Source: JAVVTR01 sp036653535 (GTDB lineage Bacteria; Bacteroidota; Bacteroidia; Bacteroidales; P3). Taken from it: DNA of 64,000 nt. Location of the stretch: contig JAVVTR010000002.1 of assembly GCA_036653535.1 (NCBI GenBank), forward strand, positions 1 through 64,000. The letters run 5' to 3'. Position numbers and translations under genes: made by a program. The notes beneath the pieces were generated by a model. That model was not told the DNA's origin and did no database searches. It saw nothing but the letters and a program-made list of their open reading frames with translations. This document shows positions 62,601 to 64,000 of this stretch, in pieces. How positions within the stretch are numbered: position 1 is the first letter of the stretch; every line of letters begins with the position of its first letter.

Positions 62601-64000
62601 CAGTGTCCGCTATTTCTGCAGGGGTCAATCAAGATGGTAGCTTAAAACTTCCAGAATCTCGTTGGGGAGGAATTATGCGAAAAATAAACAATACAGATTT
62701 TGAAGCTTCTAATGTGGAGTATATAGAATTTTGGGTTATGGATCCTTTTATTGGGAAAAACGGACAAGATGGGAATCCAAAACATTCTGGTGGAAAATTA
62801 TATTTCAATTTGGGTGACGTTTCCGAAGATGTGCTTAGGGATGGGAGAAAAGCATTTGAAAATGGGATGCCCACTACGGCAACGGTAGTAGATGTAGATA
62901 CTACACAATGGGGTAGGGTTCCAAAATTACAAGCTATTGTAAATAGTTTTGATAATAATCCTGCTTCCAGAAAATATCAAGATATAGGGCTAAATGGATT
63001 GAATGACGAAGATGAAAGAGCTTTTTATAAGAAGTTTTTGAAGGATATGTCGGAAGTACTTGGAGGTCAAAATTCCACAGCTTATAAAAAAATAGAAAAA
63101 GACCCAGCTTCGGACGATTATGTTTATTTTCGAAGAGGTTTATGGGATACCGTATCGTCTTCTGCCAATAAAATAGAGGATAGATATAAATTTTTTAATA
63201 ATCCCCAAGGAAACTCTCCTTCTTCTAATGATAATCCGGAGTCGGCCTATACAACCCAACAAACAAACTATCCCAATACCGAGGATATTAGTGGGGATAA
63301 TACCCTAAGTGAAGCAGAAAATTATTATCAATATGAGGTAAATTTAGATCCAGATAAAATGCAGGTTGGGGAGAATTTTATTACGGATATACGCCAAGCA
63401 CAAGTACATTTAGATAACGGGAAAAATACGAATGTTAAGTGGTATCAATTTAAAATTCCTATTCGGAATCCTCAAAAAACGGTGGGGCAAATTGAAAATT
63501 TTCAGTCTATACGTTTTATACGTATGTTTATGCGTGATTTTAAGGAGCCTGTAGTTTTGCGTTTTGCTTCTTTAGATTTAGTAAAATCGGATTGGAGAAA
63601 ATATCAACAACCTTTATTAGAGGACGGTCTACATTCCTCAGCCGGAAGTGAAGCTACAGAATTTGATGTAGCAGTGGTGGGGATAGAAGAAAACAGTCGT
63701 CGTATGCCTATTCCTTATGTATTGCCTCCGGGAATAAAAAGAACAACCGACCCGGCTTCCCAAAATAATAAGCAATTAAATGAACAATCTTTAAGTTTAA
63801 AGGTGTTGGATTTGGCCGATGGGGATGCTAGAGGAGTGTATAAAAATACTAACTACGATTTTAGGCAATTTAAAAAAGTAGAAATGGATGTTCACTTGGA
63901 AAAAGTGAAAGAAATGGATAGAGCAGAAGATGGAGATGTTCAACTTTTTATTCGATTTGGAGCCGACTTTCAAGATAATTATTATGAATATGAAATTCCA
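59639..64000 (+). CDS. sprA: SprA, T9SS outer-membrane translocon (partial)
   Basis: An open frame of 1454 codons from the ATG at 59639 runs off the window without a stop. It has a signal-like N-terminus (about 1-27) and the SprA features: VSYNPKTNQYTV, MTFEEYLQYDL, long beta-rich repeats such as NLNAKIGDRIDFNISHNTEA, GNINFPLNTTLIQGVQELFG, and later SGVTYIDDFEGSK-like and YRQFKKVEMDVH-like segments (YDFRQFKKVEM). SprA forms the giant outer-membrane barrel through which T9SS cargo passes. The protein is usually about 2400 residues, so roughly 60 per cent is here. Residues 52-66 are nearly all serine. The four T9SS cargos in this window would use it. Confidence 0.93.
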   Translation, partial: MWKCWISSILGTISILALTSFLEVSYARTTPYHPLPALPAWEDMPEVAEILSSSFYASSSLSSSSSLDGAALEANKITNVEDSASESLHYPLPPIASDGELPQNKSMYFKLPTSEKVSYNPKTNQYTVDSKIGDLIVGSRSMTFEEYLQYDLEKSMKSYWKTKAAYTPTASSGLNSLIPGLNINMDFLDNIFGKDFIKFDLNGSIELTFGLVGTRRDDPALDIKHRKTLNFDFDSKIDINLNAKIGDRIDFNISHNTEALFQFDNKLKLQYEGKEDEIIKSIEAGNINFPLNTTLIQGVQELFGVKAKLQFGNTFITGVFSEQRSENSNITVESGSQSTKYEFSADAYDENRHYFLAHYFRDHYHETLADLPLINTAVNITKVEVWVTNVGSPVDNNRNIVAFTDLAESHPWASNVRGNPNSIYPDQKASNNLFGMVNVNSLRNINTVSQYLSSLGYTGGREFEKVESARRLNNTEYTLNPRLGFVTLNQPLNSDQVLAVAYQYQIIGDSSVYQVGEFSDIGINDPQSLVVKLLKATTLNTDSPLWNLMMKNVYSLQSYQISPDNFRLNIMYSGDEMGVPNGYFSQGPRSGRPLIQVFGVDNLDAQGNRNPDGVFDFLDGASTGAGYIQADKGLIYMPYVEPFGKDMVAMFGGDSVASKPYQFNELYRKTKTEAQQFMDKNKYSFVGTYQASNGSEISLGVYNLPEGSVKVMAGNTPLIENEDYTVNYTAGIVQIINQGVLNSGVPINISTENSNSGGLLTKRMMGLRVEHFFTPDFYIGGTLMNLHQSVLTDKVNYGEEPVSNTIYGFDMAYNRESRWLTKVVDAILPFESSKTPSRISLYGEFAHFLPGHSRAIGKSGVTYIDDFEGSKTTINLKESYSWYLASTPQYQLDLFPESRDEFSSTLITNFNRAKIAWYIIDPIFYGTTNRPKNINKEDLSLPYVRRVRINEVFPDKELSSGAEATYLSILNLAFYPQERGPYNFDAKPVSAISAGVNQDGSLKLPESRWGGIMRKINNTDFEASNVEYIEFWVMDPFIGKNGQDGNPKHSGGKLYFNLGDVSEDVLRDGRKAFENGMPTTATVVDVDTTQWGRVPKLQAIVNSFDNNPASRKYQDIGLNGLNDEDERAFYKKFLKDMSEVLGGQNSTAYKKIEKDPASDDYVYFRRGLWDTVSSSANKIEDRYKFFNNPQGNSPSSNDNPESAYTTQQTNYPNTEDISGDNTLSEAENYYQYEVNLDPDKMQVGENFITDIRQAQVHLDNGKNTNVKWYQFKIPIRNPQKTVGQIENFQSIRFIRMFMRDFKEPVVLRFASLDLVKSDWRKYQQPLLEDGLHSSAGSEATEFDVAVVGIEENSRRMPIPYVLPPGIKRTTDPASQNNKQLNEQSLSLKVLDLADGDARGVYKNTNYDFRQFKKVEMDVHLEKVKEMDRAEDGDVQLFIRFGADFQDNYYEYEIP
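59792..59839 (+). repeat. Serine-codon pyrimidine tract in sprA
   Basis: A TCC/TCT-rich stretch encodes a run of serines with a few other residues at about 52-67. The unit is three bases, so slippage would keep the frame. Confidence 0.6.

Overview
The window looks like a chromosome segment of an AT-rich member of the Bacteroidetes, probably of the order Bacteroidales; genus cannot be told from this sequence. Signs are SprA (the outer-membrane translocon of the type IX secretion system, T9SS), secreted proteins with C-terminal T9SS sorting domains, a FISUMP-type surface protein, the Bacteroidetes arrangement of lptD, amidase and MCE genes, starts mostly without Shine-Dalgarno sequences, and several promoters of the Bacteroidetes type (TTTG, 18-20 bases, TAnnTTTG).

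Bases 1-2970 are sparsely coding and accessory-like: a lipoprotein with a 23-residue membrane peptide behind it, a WYL-domain regulator, and a start-less fragment resembling a DUF433 antitoxin. Bases 2971-16171 (minus strand) hold a surface block: a FISUMP protein, an Omp28-like T9SS cargo with PKD repeats, two giant fibronectin-III T9SS cargos, and upstream of them a membrane-anchored TPR/HTH regulator. Bases 16477-19512 (minus) form a compact sulfur operon: a CoA-disulfide reductase/rhodanese/TusA/DsrE fusion, a small ferredoxin and a cysteine-rich MarR regulator, with two copies of one palindrome in the presumed promoter region. A TPR protein carrying a detached DUF2723-like domain and tRNA-Ser(GCU) follow.

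From about 21.8 kb the content is mostly housekeeping: PfkB sugar/adenosine kinase, dus, rbfA, a LolC/E permease, cysS, a YugP-like zinc peptidase, ilvE; then on the minus strand RNase HI, meaB, ridA and lptD; then on the plus strand an amidase, an MCE protein and urocanate hydratase, and minus-strand tRNA-Gly(CCC). An M6 metalloprotease with a T9SS sorting domain precedes a long plus-strand run: dnaG, coaX, an outer-membrane protein, a TPR protein, lptC, a CBS/CorC membrane protein, yceD, rpmF, plsX, fabH. A minus-strand rRNA methyltransferase and the rpsF-rpsR-rplI operon follow, then dnaX, an M16 peptidase, ruvA and the first 1454 codons of sprA, which runs off the window.

The genes share an envelope theme. 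Type IX secretion (sprA and four cargos), lipopolysaccharide export (lptD, lptC), lipoprotein release (LolC/E), lipid transport (MCE) and phospholipid/fatty acid initiation (plsX, fabH) lie among translation and replication genes. The most interesting candidates for new biology are the sulfur operon with its paired palindromes, the regulator/cargo pair with two palindromes between them, a strong hairpin at the 5' end of lptC, and a CoaX lacking conserved residues of its DxGTxxTxD motif.
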